DNA of 64,000 bases, taken from positions 124,001-188,000 of the forward strand of contig CANMKX010000006.1 of assembly GCA_947498595.1 (NCBI GenBank), written 5' to 3'. A program made the position numbers and the translations under genes. This DNA comes from an uncultured Aquimarina sp. GTDB taxonomy: Bacteria; Bacteroidota; Bacteroidia; Flavobacteriales; Flavobacteriaceae. The notes under the pieces are model-generated. The model was not told the DNA's origin. It searched no databases and saw nothing but the letters and a program-made list of their open reading frames with translations. Position 1 is the first letter of the stretch. Each line of letters opens with the position of its first letter. This document shows, piece by piece, positions 18,284 through 27,479 of this stretch.

Positions 18284-19054
18284 ATGGAAGATCAATTAAG
18301 AATAGCAGATAAACAATTTACTTCTAGATTGTTTACAGGAACAGGGAAGTTTAGCTCATCTAATTTAATGAGAGATGCCTTATTGCTGTCAGAGAGCGAG
18401 TTGGTTACAGTAGCATTAAAACGAGTAGATGTACAAAATGAAGAAGATGATATCCTAACTCATTTATCGCATGCTAGAATTAATTTATTACCAAATACAT
18501 CAGGAGTTAGAGATGCAAAAGAAGCCATATTTGCAGCGCAATTATCTAGAGAAGCACTGAAAACAAATTGGATAAAATTAGAAATTCACCCAGATCCTAA
18601 ATACCTATTACCAGATCCTATAGAAACACTAAAAGCAGCAGAAGAGTTAGTAAAACAAGGATTTGTAGTTATGCCATATATACATGCCGATCCAGTTTTA
18701 TGCAAGCGGTTAGAAGAGGTGGGGATTCAATGTGTAATGCCTTTAGGAGCTCCAATAGGAAGTAATAAAGGACTAAAAACATTAGAGTTTTTAGAGATCA
18801 TAATAGATCAAAGTAATGTGCCAGTAATTGTAGATGCAGGAATTGGAAGTCCATCTCATGCGGCTCATGCAATGGAGTTAGGAGCAGATGCAGTATTAGT
18901 AAATACAGCCATTGCAGTAGCACAAGATCCAGTAGCAATGGCAAAGGCATTTAAATTAAGTGTAGAAGCAGGAAGAATGGCGTATCAAGCAAAATTAGCT
19001 CCAATAAATACTCAAGCGCAAGCAAGTAGTCCATTAACAAGTTTTCTGAATTAA
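18284..19054 (+). CDS. thiG: thiazole synthase
   Basis: Forms the thiamine thiazole from deoxyxylulose phosphate, dehydroglycine and ThiS thiocarboxylate. The 256-residue TIM-barrel has the Schiff-base lysine in [10 protein letters not shown] (Lys98) and the phosphate-binding [20 protein letters not shown]. It is followed by thiH, which supplies dehydroglycine. Confidence 0.97.
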   Translation: MEDQLRIADKQFTSRLFTGTGKFSSSNLMRDALLLSESELVTVALKRVDVQNEEDDILTHLSHARINLLPNTSGVRDAKEAIFAAQLSREALKTNWIKLEIHPDPKYLLPDPIETLKAAEELVKQGFVVMPYIHADPVLCKRLEEVGIQCVMPLGAPIGSNKGLKTLEFLEIIIDQSNVPVIVDAGIGSPSHAAHAMELGADAVLVNTAIAVAQDPVAMAKAFKLSVEAGRMAYQAKLAPINTQAQASSPLTSFLN

Positions 19055-19088
19055 AATATAAACCAAAGACTAGAAATTTAATCTTGTT

Positions 19089-20201
19089 ATGAAAGATTTT
19101 CAAACGGTATTTGATGCATATAATTGGGACGATACACTAGAAAGTATAAATGCAAAAACAGAAAGAGATGTAAATAAAGCTTTAAAGAGCTCAAAAAGAG
19201 ACCTTGAAGATTTTAAAGCATTGATATCTCCAGCAGCAAAGCCATATCTAGAACAAATGGCGCAATTGAGTAGTCATATTACCAAAAAACGTTTTGGAAA
19301 TACGATTCAGATGTATGCGCCAATGTATTTGAGTAATGAATGTCAAAATATATGTACTTACTGTGGTTTTAGTTTAACAAATAAGATTCCTCGAAGAACA
19401 TTAACTAATGAGGAGATTTTAAAAGAAGTGGCATACCTTAAATCAAAAGGATATGATCATATTCTTCTAGTTACTGGAGAAGCTAATAAAACGGTAGGAG
19501 TATCTTATATCAATAATGTAATTAAATTAATACAATCACATTTTGCAAATATTACGATAGAAGTACAACCATTGGATCAAACAGCTTACGAATTATTGAA
19601 AAATAATGGACTATATGCAGTATTGGTTTATCAAGAAACATATCATAAAGAAGCCTATAAAAAGCATCATCCTAAAGGTAAAAAATCAAATTTTGAATAT
19701 CGATTAGAAACTCCAGATCGTTTAGGGAGAGCAGGGATTCATAAAATAGGATTAGGAGCGTTATTTGGTTTAGAAGATTGGAGAGGAGACAGTTTTTTTA
19801 CAGCACTGCATTTAAAATACCTACAAAAGGAATATTGGAAAACAAAATACTCTATTTCGTTTCCTAGATTACGACCCCATTCTGGAGGATTAGAACCTAA
19901 AGTAGCAATGACCGATGCAGATTTAGTACAATTGATTTGTGCTTTCAGACTTTTGGATGAAGATGTTGAGTTGTCTATTTCTACAAGAGAAACAGAAATT
20001 TTTAGAAATCATATAGTCAATTTAGGGATAACGTCGATGAGTGCCGAGTCTAAAACAAACCCTGGAGGGTATGTAGTAGAAGAACAATCATTAGAACAAT
20101 TTGAAATTTCTGATGAGCGTAGCACAGAGGAAATAACAAAGATGTTAAAAACACAAGGGTTAGAAGCGGTTTGGAAAGACTGGGAATTATTTAATGTATA
20201 A
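19089..20201 (+). CDS. thiH: 2-iminoacetate synthase (tyrosine lyase)
   Basis: Radical-SAM enzyme that cleaves tyrosine to dehydroglycine and p-cresol. The 370-residue protein carries the CxxxCxxC cluster at Cys85, Cys89 and Cys92 (NECQNICTYCGFS) and the ThiH C-terminal region. Use of ThiH rather than the oxygen-dependent oxidase ThiO means this thiazole route does not need O2. Its stop overlaps the thiF start by one base. Confidence 0.97.
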   Translation: MKDFQTVFDAYNWDDTLESINAKTERDVNKALKSSKRDLEDFKALISPAAKPYLEQMAQLSSHITKKRFGNTIQMYAPMYLSNECQNICTYCGFSLTNKIPRRTLTNEEILKEVAYLKSKGYDHILLVTGEANKTVGVSYINNVIKLIQSHFANITIEVQPLDQTAYELLKNNGLYAVLVYQETYHKEAYKKHHPKGKKSNFEYRLETPDRLGRAGIHKIGLGALFGLEDWRGDSFFTALHLKYLQKEYWKTKYSISFPRLRPHSGGLEPKVAMTDADLVQLICAFRLLDEDVELSISTRETEIFRNHIVNLGITSMSAESKTNPGGYVVEEQSLEQFEISDERSTEEITKMLKTQGLEAVWKDWELFNV

Positions 20202-21262
20202 TGATGGTGTTATCTTCAGAAGAAAAAAAACAATATAGTAGACATCTTATTTTAGAAAAAATAGGAGTAAGCGGGCAATTGTTACTTAAAAAGTCCAAGG
20301 TATTGGTGATAGGAGCAGGAGGATTAGGATGTCCAGTTTTACAATATCTAACAGCAGCAGGAGTAGGTACCATAGGTATAATTGATGATGATAAAATTGA
20401 ACAAACAAATTTGCAGCGTCAGATACTATATACACATGCAACTATAGGAGCGTACAAAGCTGAGGTAGCAGTAAAAAAATTAAGAACACTAAACCCCTAT
20501 ATCAAATTTGCTAGTTATATAGAAAGAATAACTTCAGAAAATGCAATATCTCTATTTCAAAAATATGATGTAATTGTAGATGGGAGTGATAATTTTTCGA
20601 CACGATATTTAGTTAATGATGCAGCGGTACTAACAAAGAAACCGGTGGTTTTTGGTTCTATATTTAAGTTCGGAGGACAAGTTTCAGTATTTAATTACAA
20701 AGACAGTGCAACTTATAGATGCTTATATCCAAAACCACCAAAACCTCAAACGGTACCTAATTGCTCTTCGATAGGTGTTTTAGGAGTTTTGCCAGGAATA
20801 ATAGGAAGTCTTCAAGCAAATGAAGTTATAAAAATACTTTGTAATATAGGAGATGTACTGGCTAATAAATTGTTGACATTCGATGCATTAAGCCTACAGC
20901 AATATATATTAAAATACAAGAAAAATGAATCGATAATTATTGATTCATTGCAAAGTGAATATGATACTTTTTGTGGTGTAAATAATATAGAGAATATAAC
21001 AGCAGAAGAATTAAAACAAAATAAGGATCGCTATGCGATCCTTGATGTAAGAACTCACGAAGAGTTTATCTCATTTAATATTGGGGGATTACACATTCCG
21101 TTAGATAAACTACAAAAATCAATAATGAATTTATCTTCAGAGAAATCAATTGTAGTATGTTGTCAATCTGGAATTAGAAGTAACAAAGCAATTACAATGA
21201 TAACGGCAGAACGGCAAGACCTTCAATTAATAAATCTTAAAAATGGCTTATCTACATATTAA
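20201..21262 (+). CDS. thiF: ThiF/MoeB-type adenylyltransferase with rhodanese domain
   Basis: A 353-residue E1-like enzyme that adenylates the ThiS C-terminus. Residues 1-240 form the ThiF/MoeB domain (GAGGLGCPVLQYLTAAGVG, DGSDNFSTRYLVND, NCSSIGVLGVLPG). Residues 260-353 form a rhodanese domain with the active-site loop CQSGIR (Cys321), which can provide persulfide sulfur. The two-domain form is common where one enzyme serves both ThiS and MoaD; here the operon position favours ThiS. Two ATGs occur in tandem (20201, 20204). Its last four bases overlap the end of a reverse-strand gene. Confidence 0.93.
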   Translation: MMVLSSEEKKQYSRHLILEKIGVSGQLLLKKSKVLVIGAGGLGCPVLQYLTAAGVGTIGIIDDDKIEQTNLQRQILYTHATIGAYKAEVAVKKLRTLNPYIKFASYIERITSENAISLFQKYDVIVDGSDNFSTRYLVNDAAVLTKKPVVFGSIFKFGGQVSVFNYKDSATYRCLYPKPPKPQTVPNCSSIGVLGVLPGIIGSLQANEVIKILCNIGDVLANKLLTFDALSLQQYILKYKKNESIIIDSLQSEYDTFCGVNNIENITAEELKQNKDRYAILDVRTHEEFISFNIGGLHIPLDKLQKSIMNLSSEKSIVVCCQSGIRSNKAITMITAERQDLQLINLKNGLSTY

Positions 21263-21693
21263 TTAGAAACAAAAAGAGTATTACCATCTCTACGAATTCT
21301 ATAACGACGTAGATGCTGTCCACCTTCTCCAGAAGTCTGTTGACCAGTAACGATATTGTAACTATTTCCATCATTACAATTACAAGTAGATGTAATACCA
21401 GAAACCAATTGGTGAGAACAATCACTAGGAGAATGATTAGGATCACTTAGTTCGAATGCGTGATATAAATTATTGTCTACATTATAAATTATAACACCTC
21501 TAATCCCATGTCCTTGGATATTATCAATAAAGAAATTTCCTGGAAATTTAAGATCATTGTACTGAGGTAAATCAAGATTCAATTGATAATTAAATGTAGC
21601 TGGAGGTAGAAAAGGATTGTTATCACTAGAATCATCAGTACTACATGAAACCAGTAAGGCGATAGCAAAAAAGCAGTAAAAATATTTTTTCAT
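21259..21693 (-). CDS. lipoprotein with Rieske-like sequence
   Basis: A 144-residue lipoprotein: signal MKKYFYCFFAIALLVSC with lipobox Cys17, then a Ser/Asp linker. The C-terminal 90 residues (AFELSDPNHSPSDCSH, then STCNCNDGNSYNIVTGQ, then RRYRIRRDGNTLFV) have the spacing of a Rieske [2Fe-2S] domain, but the CxH...CxxH ligand set is not intact. A structural Rieske fold without a normal cluster is one reading; the family is otherwise uncharacterised. The ATG at 21693 is chosen because it gives the signal peptide. Confidence 0.75.
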   Translation of the reverse strand: MKKYFYCFFAIALLVSCSTDDSSDNNPFLPPATFNYQLNLDLPQYNDLKFPGNFFIDNIQGHGIRGVIIYNVDNNLYHAFELSDPNHSPSDCSHQLVSGITSTCNCNDGNSYNIVTGQQTSGEGGQHLRRYRIRRDGNTLFVSN

Positions 21694-21801
21694 TTGTATT
21701 CTTAAATTAATAGTCATTTGGCATACTAAATGACATAATTTGGTGTTTTTTAAATAAGGCTACCAATTTACATAAAATGTAAAGGAGCATAAAATTTTTA
21801 T

Positions 21802-21809
21802 TATATTTG
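21802..21809 (+). promoter_or_regulatory. -7 element of greA promoter
   Basis: TATATTTG matches TANNTTTG, with no clear TTG at the expected spacing. Transcription would begin about 21813-21816, leaving a leader of about 50 bases. Confidence 0.45.
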
Positions 21810-21815
21810 TTATAC

Positions 21816-21840
21816 AAATCCCACTTGTATGGGATTTTTT
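21816..21840 (+). terminator. hairpin plus T-run in the greA leader (possible attenuator)
   Basis: AAATCCCA (21816-21823) pairs with TGGGATTT (21830-21837) around a six-base loop, and the T-run continues to 21840. It lies between the greA promoter and start codon. An overlapping alternative pairing exists (ATACAA 21812-21817 with TTGTAT 21825-21830). Confidence 0.45.
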
Positions 21841-21863
21841 CTATTTATATAAACGATGAAGTT

Positions 21864-22340
21864 ATGAGTAAAGTATCTTATTACACAGCAGAAGGTTTAA
21901 AAAAGTTAAGAGAAGAGCTAAATCAATTAAAAGATATAGAACGTCCTAGAGCATCGCAAGCAATTGCAGAAGCCCGAGATAAAGGAGACTTAAGTGAAAA
22001 TGCTGAATATGATGCAGCAAAAGAAGCTCAAGGATTACTAGAGATGCGTATATCAAAACTTGAAGCAACCTTATCAAATGCTAGATTGATAGATGAATCA
22101 CAGTTAGATACATCAAAAGCATTAATCCATTCTACAGTGAAAATAAAAAATCAAACGAATGGAATGGAAATGACTTACAAATTGGTGGCTCAAAGTGAAG
22201 CAGATCTTAAAACAGGAAAAATTTCTGTAGATTCTCCAATAGGAAAAGGCTTGTTAGGAAAAGAAGTTGGTGAAATTGCTGAAATACAAGTTCCTAATGG
22301 AATAATGAAATTTGATGTTGTAGAAATTTCAAGAGACTAA
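21864..22340 (+). CDS. greA: transcription elongation factor GreA
   Basis: Rescues backtracked RNA polymerase by stimulating cleavage of the transcript 3' end. With ATG at 21864 the protein is 158 residues, the normal GreA length: an N-terminal coiled coil with YYTAEGLKKLREEL and the acidic tip motif DLSENAEYDAAKEAQ, then a C-terminal FKBP-like domain (SPIGKGLLGKEVGE). An upstream TTG would add 19 unlikely residues encoded by the leader. Single gene with a terminator after it. Confidence 0.96.
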   Translation: MSKVSYYTAEGLKKLREELNQLKDIERPRASQAIAEARDKGDLSENAEYDAAKEAQGLLEMRISKLEATLSNARLIDESQLDTSKALIHSTVKIKNQTNGMEMTYKLVAQSEADLKTGKISVDSPIGKGLLGKEVGEIAEIQVPNGIMKFDVVEISRD

Positions 22341-22363
22341 TAAACAAGATAAATAAAACAATA

Positions 22364-22407
22364 AAAACGTTCTTTTAGGCAATTGTTTAAAAGAACGTTT
22401 TCTTTTT
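22364..22407 (+). terminator. intrinsic terminator after greA
   Basis: Perfect 14-bp stem AAAACGTTCTTTTA (22364-22377) with TAAAAGAACGTTTT (22388-22401), followed by CTTTTTC. Confidence 0.85.
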
Positions 22408-22429
22408 CAATAAATAAAAATATAAAACC

Positions 22430-22819
22430 ATGGCTACCCTATTTACCAAAATTATTAATGGAGAGATCCCTTGCTATAAAATAGCAGAAGACGATAATTT
22501 TTTTGCTTTTTTAGATATTAACCCTAATGCCAAAGGACATACATTATGCATTCCTAAAAAAGAAGAAAATAAATTATTTGATCTAGATCAGGAAGCATAT
22601 ACCGATTTGATGGCATTTACGTATAAAGTAGCAAAAGCAATCGAAAAAACTGTTCCATGTAAACGAGTTGGAATGAGTGTAATTGGATTAGAAGTACCTC
22701 ATGTACACGTACACCTAATTCCGTTAAACGATATGAAAGAAATGACTTTTCAACACAAAGTTGCATTAGAAAAAGAAGAATTTGAGCAATTAGCAGCAGC
22801 GATACAATCTAACCTATAA
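22430..22819 (+). CDS. HIT family protein
   Basis: A 129-residue histidine-triad nucleotide-binding protein of the Hint type, expected to hydrolyse AMP-linked substrates. The triad motif HVHVHLIP is at 91-98 and the N-terminal FTKIINGEIPCYKI is typical. It is followed 8 bases later by a thioesterase gene, probably co-transcribed. Confidence 0.93.
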   Translation: MATLFTKIINGEIPCYKIAEDDNFFAFLDINPNAKGHTLCIPKKEENKLFDLDQEAYTDLMAFTYKVAKAIEKTVPCKRVGMSVIGLEVPHVHVHLIPLNDMKEMTFQHKVALEKEEFEQLAAAIQSNL

Positions 22820-22827
22820 GTTAATCA

Positions 22828-23241
22828 ATGAATAAAGAAATGTACCCTTTAGCATTAACATTACGTATAGATTGGAGTGAAATAGATATTTATAAACATG
22901 TAAATAATGTAAACTTCATGAAATATATGCAAAGTGCTCGAGTGCAATTTTGGAATGTATCGGGATTAGAAAAACTCCATAGAGAAACAAAAAAAGGACC
23001 TATGCTAGTTTCTACACATTGTGATTTTAAACATCCGTTATTTTTTCCAGGGAATGTACATATAAAAACAAAGGTTGCATACTTGAAAAATTCAAGCTTT
23101 GGATTAGATCATGAATTATATAATGACGATGGTGTTTTATGTGCAGTAGGGCATGACGTAGCTGTATGTTTTGATTTTAATATCAATAAAACATTTTCAA
23201 TACCAGAAGAAATACGCCAAACAATGAATTGTTATCAATGA
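22828..23241 (+). CDS. acyl-CoA thioesterase, 4HBT hotdog family
   Basis: A 137-residue single hotdog-fold protein. The N-terminal RIDWSEIDIYKHVNNVNFMKYMQSAR carries the 4HBT signature with the catalytic Asp in the D-x-x-x-H-V-N-N-x-x-y pattern. Substrate acyl-CoA unknown. Its stop is 3 bases from the end of a convergent histidine-kinase gene. Confidence 0.88.
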   Translation: MNKEMYPLALTLRIDWSEIDIYKHVNNVNFMKYMQSARVQFWNVSGLEKLHRETKKGPMLVSTHCDFKHPLFFPGNVHIKTKVAYLKNSSFGLDHELYNDDGVLCAVGHDVAVCFDFNINKTFSIPEEIRQTMNCYQ

Positions 23242-23244
23242 TCA

Positions 23245-24423
23245 TTATGTGGTATGTATTTTGGGTAATGCGATCTGAAAAGTGGTGCCTTTTCCGATTT
23301 CAGATCGTAATACTTTAATTCGACCTAAATGATATTCTTCGATTATCCGGCGAGCAAGGGATAATCCTAATCCCCAACCACGACTTTTTGAAGTATATCC
23401 TGGTTCAAAAATTTTATTGAATTTACTTTTAGAAATCCCTTTTCCTGTATCAGTAACAAGGATGTATACTTTTTTGGCATCTTCTTTTAATTCTATTGTA
23501 AGATCCCCTCTTCCTTTCATCGCATCAATAGCATTTTTTACTAAATTCTCGATAGTCCAACTATATAATTGAGTATTGAGATTAACAGGGATAAAAGTAT
23601 CAGGGATTTTTATAGAAAAATTGATGAGCTTAGAATTTCTACGCTTAAGGTATTCATAAGCATCCTTAGTTTGAGCAATAATGTCCTCTTCTTTTAAATT
23701 TGGAACAGACCCTATTTTAGAAAAACGCTCCGTAATCATTTGCAATCGAGCAATATCTTTATTGATTTCCCCTAGATATTCAGGGTTGACTTCTTCAGAC
23801 TTTAAAATCTCAGACCAACCTACTAATGATGATAGCGGAGTTCCGATTTGATGAGCAGTTTCCTTAGCCATTCCAGCCCATAATTTATTTTGTTCACTAG
23901 CTTTGGATGTAGTAAAAAAGAAATAAACAACACCGATTAATAAAAAAACAATAAGCGATATTGCGACAGGGTAGTATTTTAATTTATTTAAAATGTCAGA
24001 ATTCCCATAATGAATATACTGCCGTACTCCACCATGAAGATCCAATTCAATAGAAGGATTTTCAGATGTCATTTGATTAAGTAGATCATAAAGACTTTTT
24101 TCATCATTTAGAATAGACTCAGGAATATTACCGCACAAATCTTTAAGAATTTTACCTTTATCATCAGTAATAATAATTGGAATTGAATGATTGCTAGCAA
24201 TAATTAATAAAGATAAATTTAAGTACTCATCAGAAGGGGAGTCATTTAGCTGCTCTAGATTTAATGCCTTTTGAGACTGAGCCCAAACCTCCATTTTGGA
24301 ACGTTCATCATTTTTAAAACGTTTAAAAAAAAGAGACGTGTTCCATATAACAAGGCCAGTAATAACAAATACGGCAAAGAGTATGAAATAACTAGAAAGA
24401 TTACGCTCGTCAGAAAAATTCAT
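23245..24423 (-). CDS. sensor histidine kinase
   Basis: A 392-residue membrane kinase with transmembrane segments at about 12-32 and 152-171 flanking a 120-residue extracytoplasmic sensor. The phospho-acceptor is His191 in AKETAHQIGTPLSSLVGWSE, a variant H-box frequent in Bacteroidota. The ATPase domain has N box WTIENLVKNAIDAM and G boxes DTGKGI and RGWGLGLSLARR. No response regulator adjoins it, so its partner is elsewhere. Confidence 0.92.
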   Translation of the reverse strand: MNFSDERNLSSYFILFAVFVITGLVIWNTSLFFKRFKNDERSKMEVWAQSQKALNLEQLNDSPSDEYLNLSLLIIASNHSIPIIITDDKGKILKDLCGNIPESILNDEKSLYDLLNQMTSENPSIELDLHGGVRQYIHYGNSDILNKLKYYPVAISLIVFLLIGVVYFFFTTSKASEQNKLWAGMAKETAHQIGTPLSSLVGWSEILKSEEVNPEYLGEINKDIARLQMITERFSKIGSVPNLKEEDIIAQTKDAYEYLKRRNSKLINFSIKIPDTFIPVNLNTQLYSWTIENLVKNAIDAMKGRGDLTIELKEDAKKVYILVTDTGKGISKSKFNKIFEPGYTSKSRGWGLGLSLARRIIEEYHLGRIKVLRSEIGKGTTFQIALPKIHTT

Positions 24424-24533
24424 GAAAACACAGATATGATACTATAATTTAAATATAAACGAATTATCTTACAATTATTGTTTTGACTAAGGATATCTTA
24501 AAAAAACGAATGAGATTGCAGTTGTACTTTGTT

Positions 24534-24541
24534 TATCTTTG
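24534..24541 (+). promoter_or_regulatory. candidate -7 element before the flavin-reductase gene
   Basis: TATCTTTG matches TANNTTTG and lies 38 bases before the start codon at 24580. The nearest TTG (24516-24518) is 15 bases upstream, slightly closer than usual. Confidence 0.4.
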
Positions 24542-24579
24542 TTTATATAAAAGAAAGAATAACGATAAAATAAAAAAGA

Positions 24580-25452
24580 ATGATTACTATAGATCCAGCA
24601 GAAGTTACTACAGGTAAATTACATGGGATGTTATTAGGAGCAATTGGACCACGACCAATAGCCTTTGCAAGTACTATAGATCATGAAGGAAACCCTAATA
24701 TAGCACCTTTTAGTTTTTTTAATGTATTTAGTGCAAATCCGCCTATTTTAATCTTTTCACCAGCAAGAAGAGTAAGAGATAATACTACAAAACATACGTT
24801 AGACAATGTTATAGCGACAAAAGAAGTTGTGATTAATGTTGTAAATCATGCTATTGTACAACAAATGTCGTTGTCAAGTACAGAATACGGAGATAAAGTA
24901 AATGAGTTTGAAAAAGCTGGTTTAACAATGTTATCTTCAGAAAAAGTTAAGCCTTTTAGAGTAGCAGAAGCGCCAGTGCAATTTGAGTGTAAAGTGAAAG
25001 AAGTTGTTCCGATGGGAGATCAAGGTGGAGCAGGTAATCTAGTAATTTGCGAAGTGATTTTAATGCACGTAAAAGAAGAAGTTTTAGATGAAGACGGCAA
25101 AATTGATCAACATAAAATAGATTTGGTAGCTAGAATGGGAGGAAACTGGTATAGCAGAGCTAATCAAGGTATGTTTGAAATTCAGAAGCCATTAAGGACT
25201 TTAGGGATAGGAGTAGATCAATTACCAGAAGCGGTACGTTTAAGTACAGTCTTTACAGGAAATGATTTAGGGAAGTTGGGCAATGTAGAAAAATTACCAG
25301 TAAAAGAGACCGTAGAAGGATTCCTGAACATAAATTCTGAAATTAAAGACAAAATTTCAAGGAGTAACGAAATAGAAATTCATAAATTTGCCCAGCAGTA
25401 TTTAGAAAAAGATGATGTGGATATTGCTTGGAACATAATTTTAGCAAAATAA
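24580..25452 (+). CDS. flavin reductase family protein (FMN-binding split barrel)
   Basis: A 290-residue protein with an N-terminal flavin-reductase-like domain (LLGAIGPRPIAFASTIDHEGNPNIAPFSFFNVFSANPP divided over the first 60 residues, then RVRDNTTKHTLDN), followed by about 90 extra C-terminal residues found in a Bacteroidota subgroup. It should bind FMN; its electron acceptor is unknown. The gene for a DUF3127 protein follows 11 bases later. Confidence 0.88.
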   Translation: MITIDPAEVTTGKLHGMLLGAIGPRPIAFASTIDHEGNPNIAPFSFFNVFSANPPILIFSPARRVRDNTTKHTLDNVIATKEVVINVVNHAIVQQMSLSSTEYGDKVNEFEKAGLTMLSSEKVKPFRVAEAPVQFECKVKEVVPMGDQGGAGNLVICEVILMHVKEEVLDEDGKIDQHKIDLVARMGGNWYSRANQGMFEIQKPLRTLGIGVDQLPEAVRLSTVFTGNDLGKLGNVEKLPVKETVEGFLNINSEIKDKISRSNEIEIHKFAQQYLEKDDVDIAWNIILAK

Positions 25453-25463
25453 TTAATATTAAA

Positions 25464-25841
25464 ATGGAAGTACAAGGTAAAGTAAAGATGGTAGGTGAAA
25501 CGCAAACCTTTGGAAGCAATGGTTTTAGAAAGCGTGAAATTGTAGTAACTACAGAAGAACAATATCCTCAACATATCTTAGTAGAATTTATCCAAGATAA
25601 ATGCGATCTTTTAAATAATTTCCAAGTAGGACAAAATGTAAAAATAGGAATTAACTTAAGAGGACGTGAGTGGGTAAATCCACAAGGTGAAACAAAGTAT
25701 TTTAACTCAATTCAAGGATGGCGTATTGAAACTCCACAATCTATGAGTGCTGGAGGAGGAATGCCTACACCACCACCTGCAGATGCTTTTGAACCAGCAA
25801 CAAATCTTAAAGAAGAAGATCACGACGATCTACCTTTCTAA
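25464..25841 (+). CDS. DUF3127 domain protein (OB-fold-like)
   Basis: A 125-residue protein of the Bacteroidota family DUF3127. The N-terminal 90 residues (MEVQGKVKMVGETQTFG, REIVVTTEEQYPQHILVEF, VKIGINLRGREW) look like a small OB-fold; the tail is Gly/Pro-rich and ends in the acidic HDDLPF, a layout reminiscent of single-stranded-DNA-binding proteins. Function unproven. ATG at 25464 is chosen over an earlier in-frame ATG that would overlap the upstream gene. Confidence 0.85.
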   Translation: MEVQGKVKMVGETQTFGSNGFRKREIVVTTEEQYPQHILVEFIQDKCDLLNNFQVGQNVKIGINLRGREWVNPQGETKYFNSIQGWRIETPQSMSAGGGMPTPPPADAFEPATNLKEEDHDDLPF

Positions 25842-25865
25842 AAAGATATTATACAGATAAAAGCA

Positions 25866-25895
25866 AAAAGTCCGATCTCGTGAGATCGGACTTTT
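25866..25895 (+). terminator. intrinsic terminator after the DUF3127 gene
   Basis: Perfect 14-bp stem, AAAAGTCCGATCTC with GAGATCGGACTTTT, closing on two bases (functionally a CGTG-type tight loop), followed by CAT. It ends the flavin reductase-DUF3127 unit. The spacer to aat (25896-26043) is AT-rich with no other clear signal. Confidence 0.8.
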
Positions 25896-26043
25896 CATAT
25901 TGTGGTTTTAGGTTAACCTCTTAGAAAAACTCAAAAAAGCAATGATGAACAAAATTTATCTTAAAAGGTTATAACAAAGATTGCATTTTTTTTGTTAATA
26001 TCAAACAACTGATTGATATTTAATATCATAAAAACAAACAATT

Positions 26044-26682
26044 TTGCATATATTAACACAAGCGATAATATTTCCAGAAGTTACAGAAGCTCACGAAGAT
26101 GGCTTGTTAGCCATAGGAGGTGATTTATCTACAGAAAGATTAATAGCAGCTTATCATAACGGAATTTTTCCTTGGTATAATGAAGGAGAACCTGTGATAT
26201 GGTATGCTCCAGATCCTAGAATGGTCTTGTTTCCAGAAGAATTAAAAATAAGTAAAAGTATGCGGCAATTATTGAAACGCGAGACTTTTACGGTTACCAT
26301 AAATCAAAACTTTCGAGAAGTAATAGCTGCATGTGCACAAATAGAACGTAATGATCAAGACGGGACTTGGATTACTAATGCTATGCAAGAAGCATATATA
26401 ACATTGCATCAATTAGGGATAGCTGTGTCTGTCGAAGTTTGGAAAGAAAAAGAATTAGTAGGCGGACTTTATGGAATTTGGCTTAAAGAGAAAAATATAT
26501 TTTGTGGAGAAAGTATGTTTTCTAGTGTTAGCAATGCATCAAAATATGGATTTATAAAGTTTGTAGAATATCTAAGAGAAAAAGGAGTAAACCTTATAGA
26601 TTGCCAAGTGTATACAAATCATTTAGAAAGTCTTGGAGCAAGAGAAATCTCTAGAAAAGAATTCATGAAGCATCTGATCTAG
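26044..26682 (+). CDS. aat: leucyl/phenylalanyl-tRNA--protein transferase
   Basis: Adds Leu or Phe to proteins with N-terminal Arg or Lys, marking them for ClpS/ClpAP degradation. The 212-residue protein has the family signature EDGLLAIGGDLSTERLIAAYHNGIFPWYN and VIWYAPDPRMVLFP. The start must be TTG at 26044 (MHILTQAI): a stop codon lies a few codons upstream in frame and no ATG is available. Convergent with tag, 14 bases apart. Confidence 0.94.
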   Translation: MHILTQAIIFPEVTEAHEDGLLAIGGDLSTERLIAAYHNGIFPWYNEGEPVIWYAPDPRMVLFPEELKISKSMRQLLKRETFTVTINQNFREVIAACAQIERNDQDGTWITNAMQEAYITLHQLGIAVSVEVWKEKELVGGLYGIWLKEKNIFCGESMFSSVSNASKYGFIKFVEYLREKGVNLIDCQVYTNHLESLGAREISRKEFMKHLI

Positions 26683-26696
26683 AGATGTATTAAAAA

Positions 26697-27284
26697 CTAT
26701 TTTTTAGCAGTACTTAAATTAGCAACCTCTTGATAACGATAACAATGTATGTCATGATCGTTAACCATTCCTATAGCTTGCATGAAAGCATAAATCACAG
26801 TAGATCCAACAAATTTAAACCCACGTTTCTTTAAATCTTTGCTGATAGCATCAGATATTTCGGTATTTGCAGGAGCATCTTTATAAGTTTCCCATGAATT
26901 TTGGATGGGAGTATTATTAACAAATCCCCAGATGTAACGATCAAAACTACCAAACTCCTCTTGAATTTTCATGAAAGCTTGTGCGTTACTAATAGCAGAG
27001 TTTACTTTTAGTTTATTACGAATAATACCTGCATCTTGTAATAAAAGCTCTTTTTTAGCATCATTATATTGAGCAATAAGCTTGTAGTCAAAACGATCAA
27101 AAGCAACTCTGAAATTTTCTCGTTTTCTCAATATCGTAATCCAACTTAATCCAGCTTGGAAAGTTTCTAAGATTAAAAATTCGAATAGAAGACCATCGTC
27201 ATGTAATGGAACTCCCCATTCATTATCGTGATAAGATTCGTATAAGGAATCACCAACACACCAACCACATTTATGTATATTCAT
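26697..27284 (-). CDS. tag: DNA-3-methyladenine glycosylase I
   Basis: Base-excision-repair enzyme removing 3-methyladenine. ATG at 27284 gives the normal 195-residue length; a longer frame upstream would add a hydrophobic stretch not found in Tag. Zinc and substrate motifs are visible: CGWCVGDSLYESYHDNEWGVP at the N-terminus, ETFQAGLSWITILRKR, and MVNDHDIHCYRY at the C-terminus. Confidence 0.94.
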   Translation of the reverse strand: MNIHKCGWCVGDSLYESYHDNEWGVPLHDDGLLFEFLILETFQAGLSWITILRKRENFRVAFDRFDYKLIAQYNDAKKELLLQDAGIIRNKLKVNSAISNAQAFMKIQEEFGSFDRYIWGFVNNTPIQNSWETYKDAPANTEISDAISKDLKKRGFKFVGSTVIYAFMQAIGMVNDHDIHCYRYQEVANLSTAKK

Positions 27285-27479
27285 AATAAAAATTTGAAAA
27301 CAAGTAAAAATAAAAAGAACCATTGAGATAATCTCTTTAGCATTATTAAAAAGAATCGTTAAAATATTAGAGAGTAGCAATACGAATAAACAAAGAAATA
27401 GAACTGCTAGAGATGATTTTAATCATAAGTTATACTATTATAGAGTTTTATCTTAGTTTTAAGAAAATATTAATAAAAC

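Noticed and set aside
27285..27380. N-terminal extension of tag with a hydrophobic stretch
   Set aside because: Tag is a soluble 190-residue enzyme; the ATG at 27284 gives the standard N-terminus and the extension lies in the upstream spacer.
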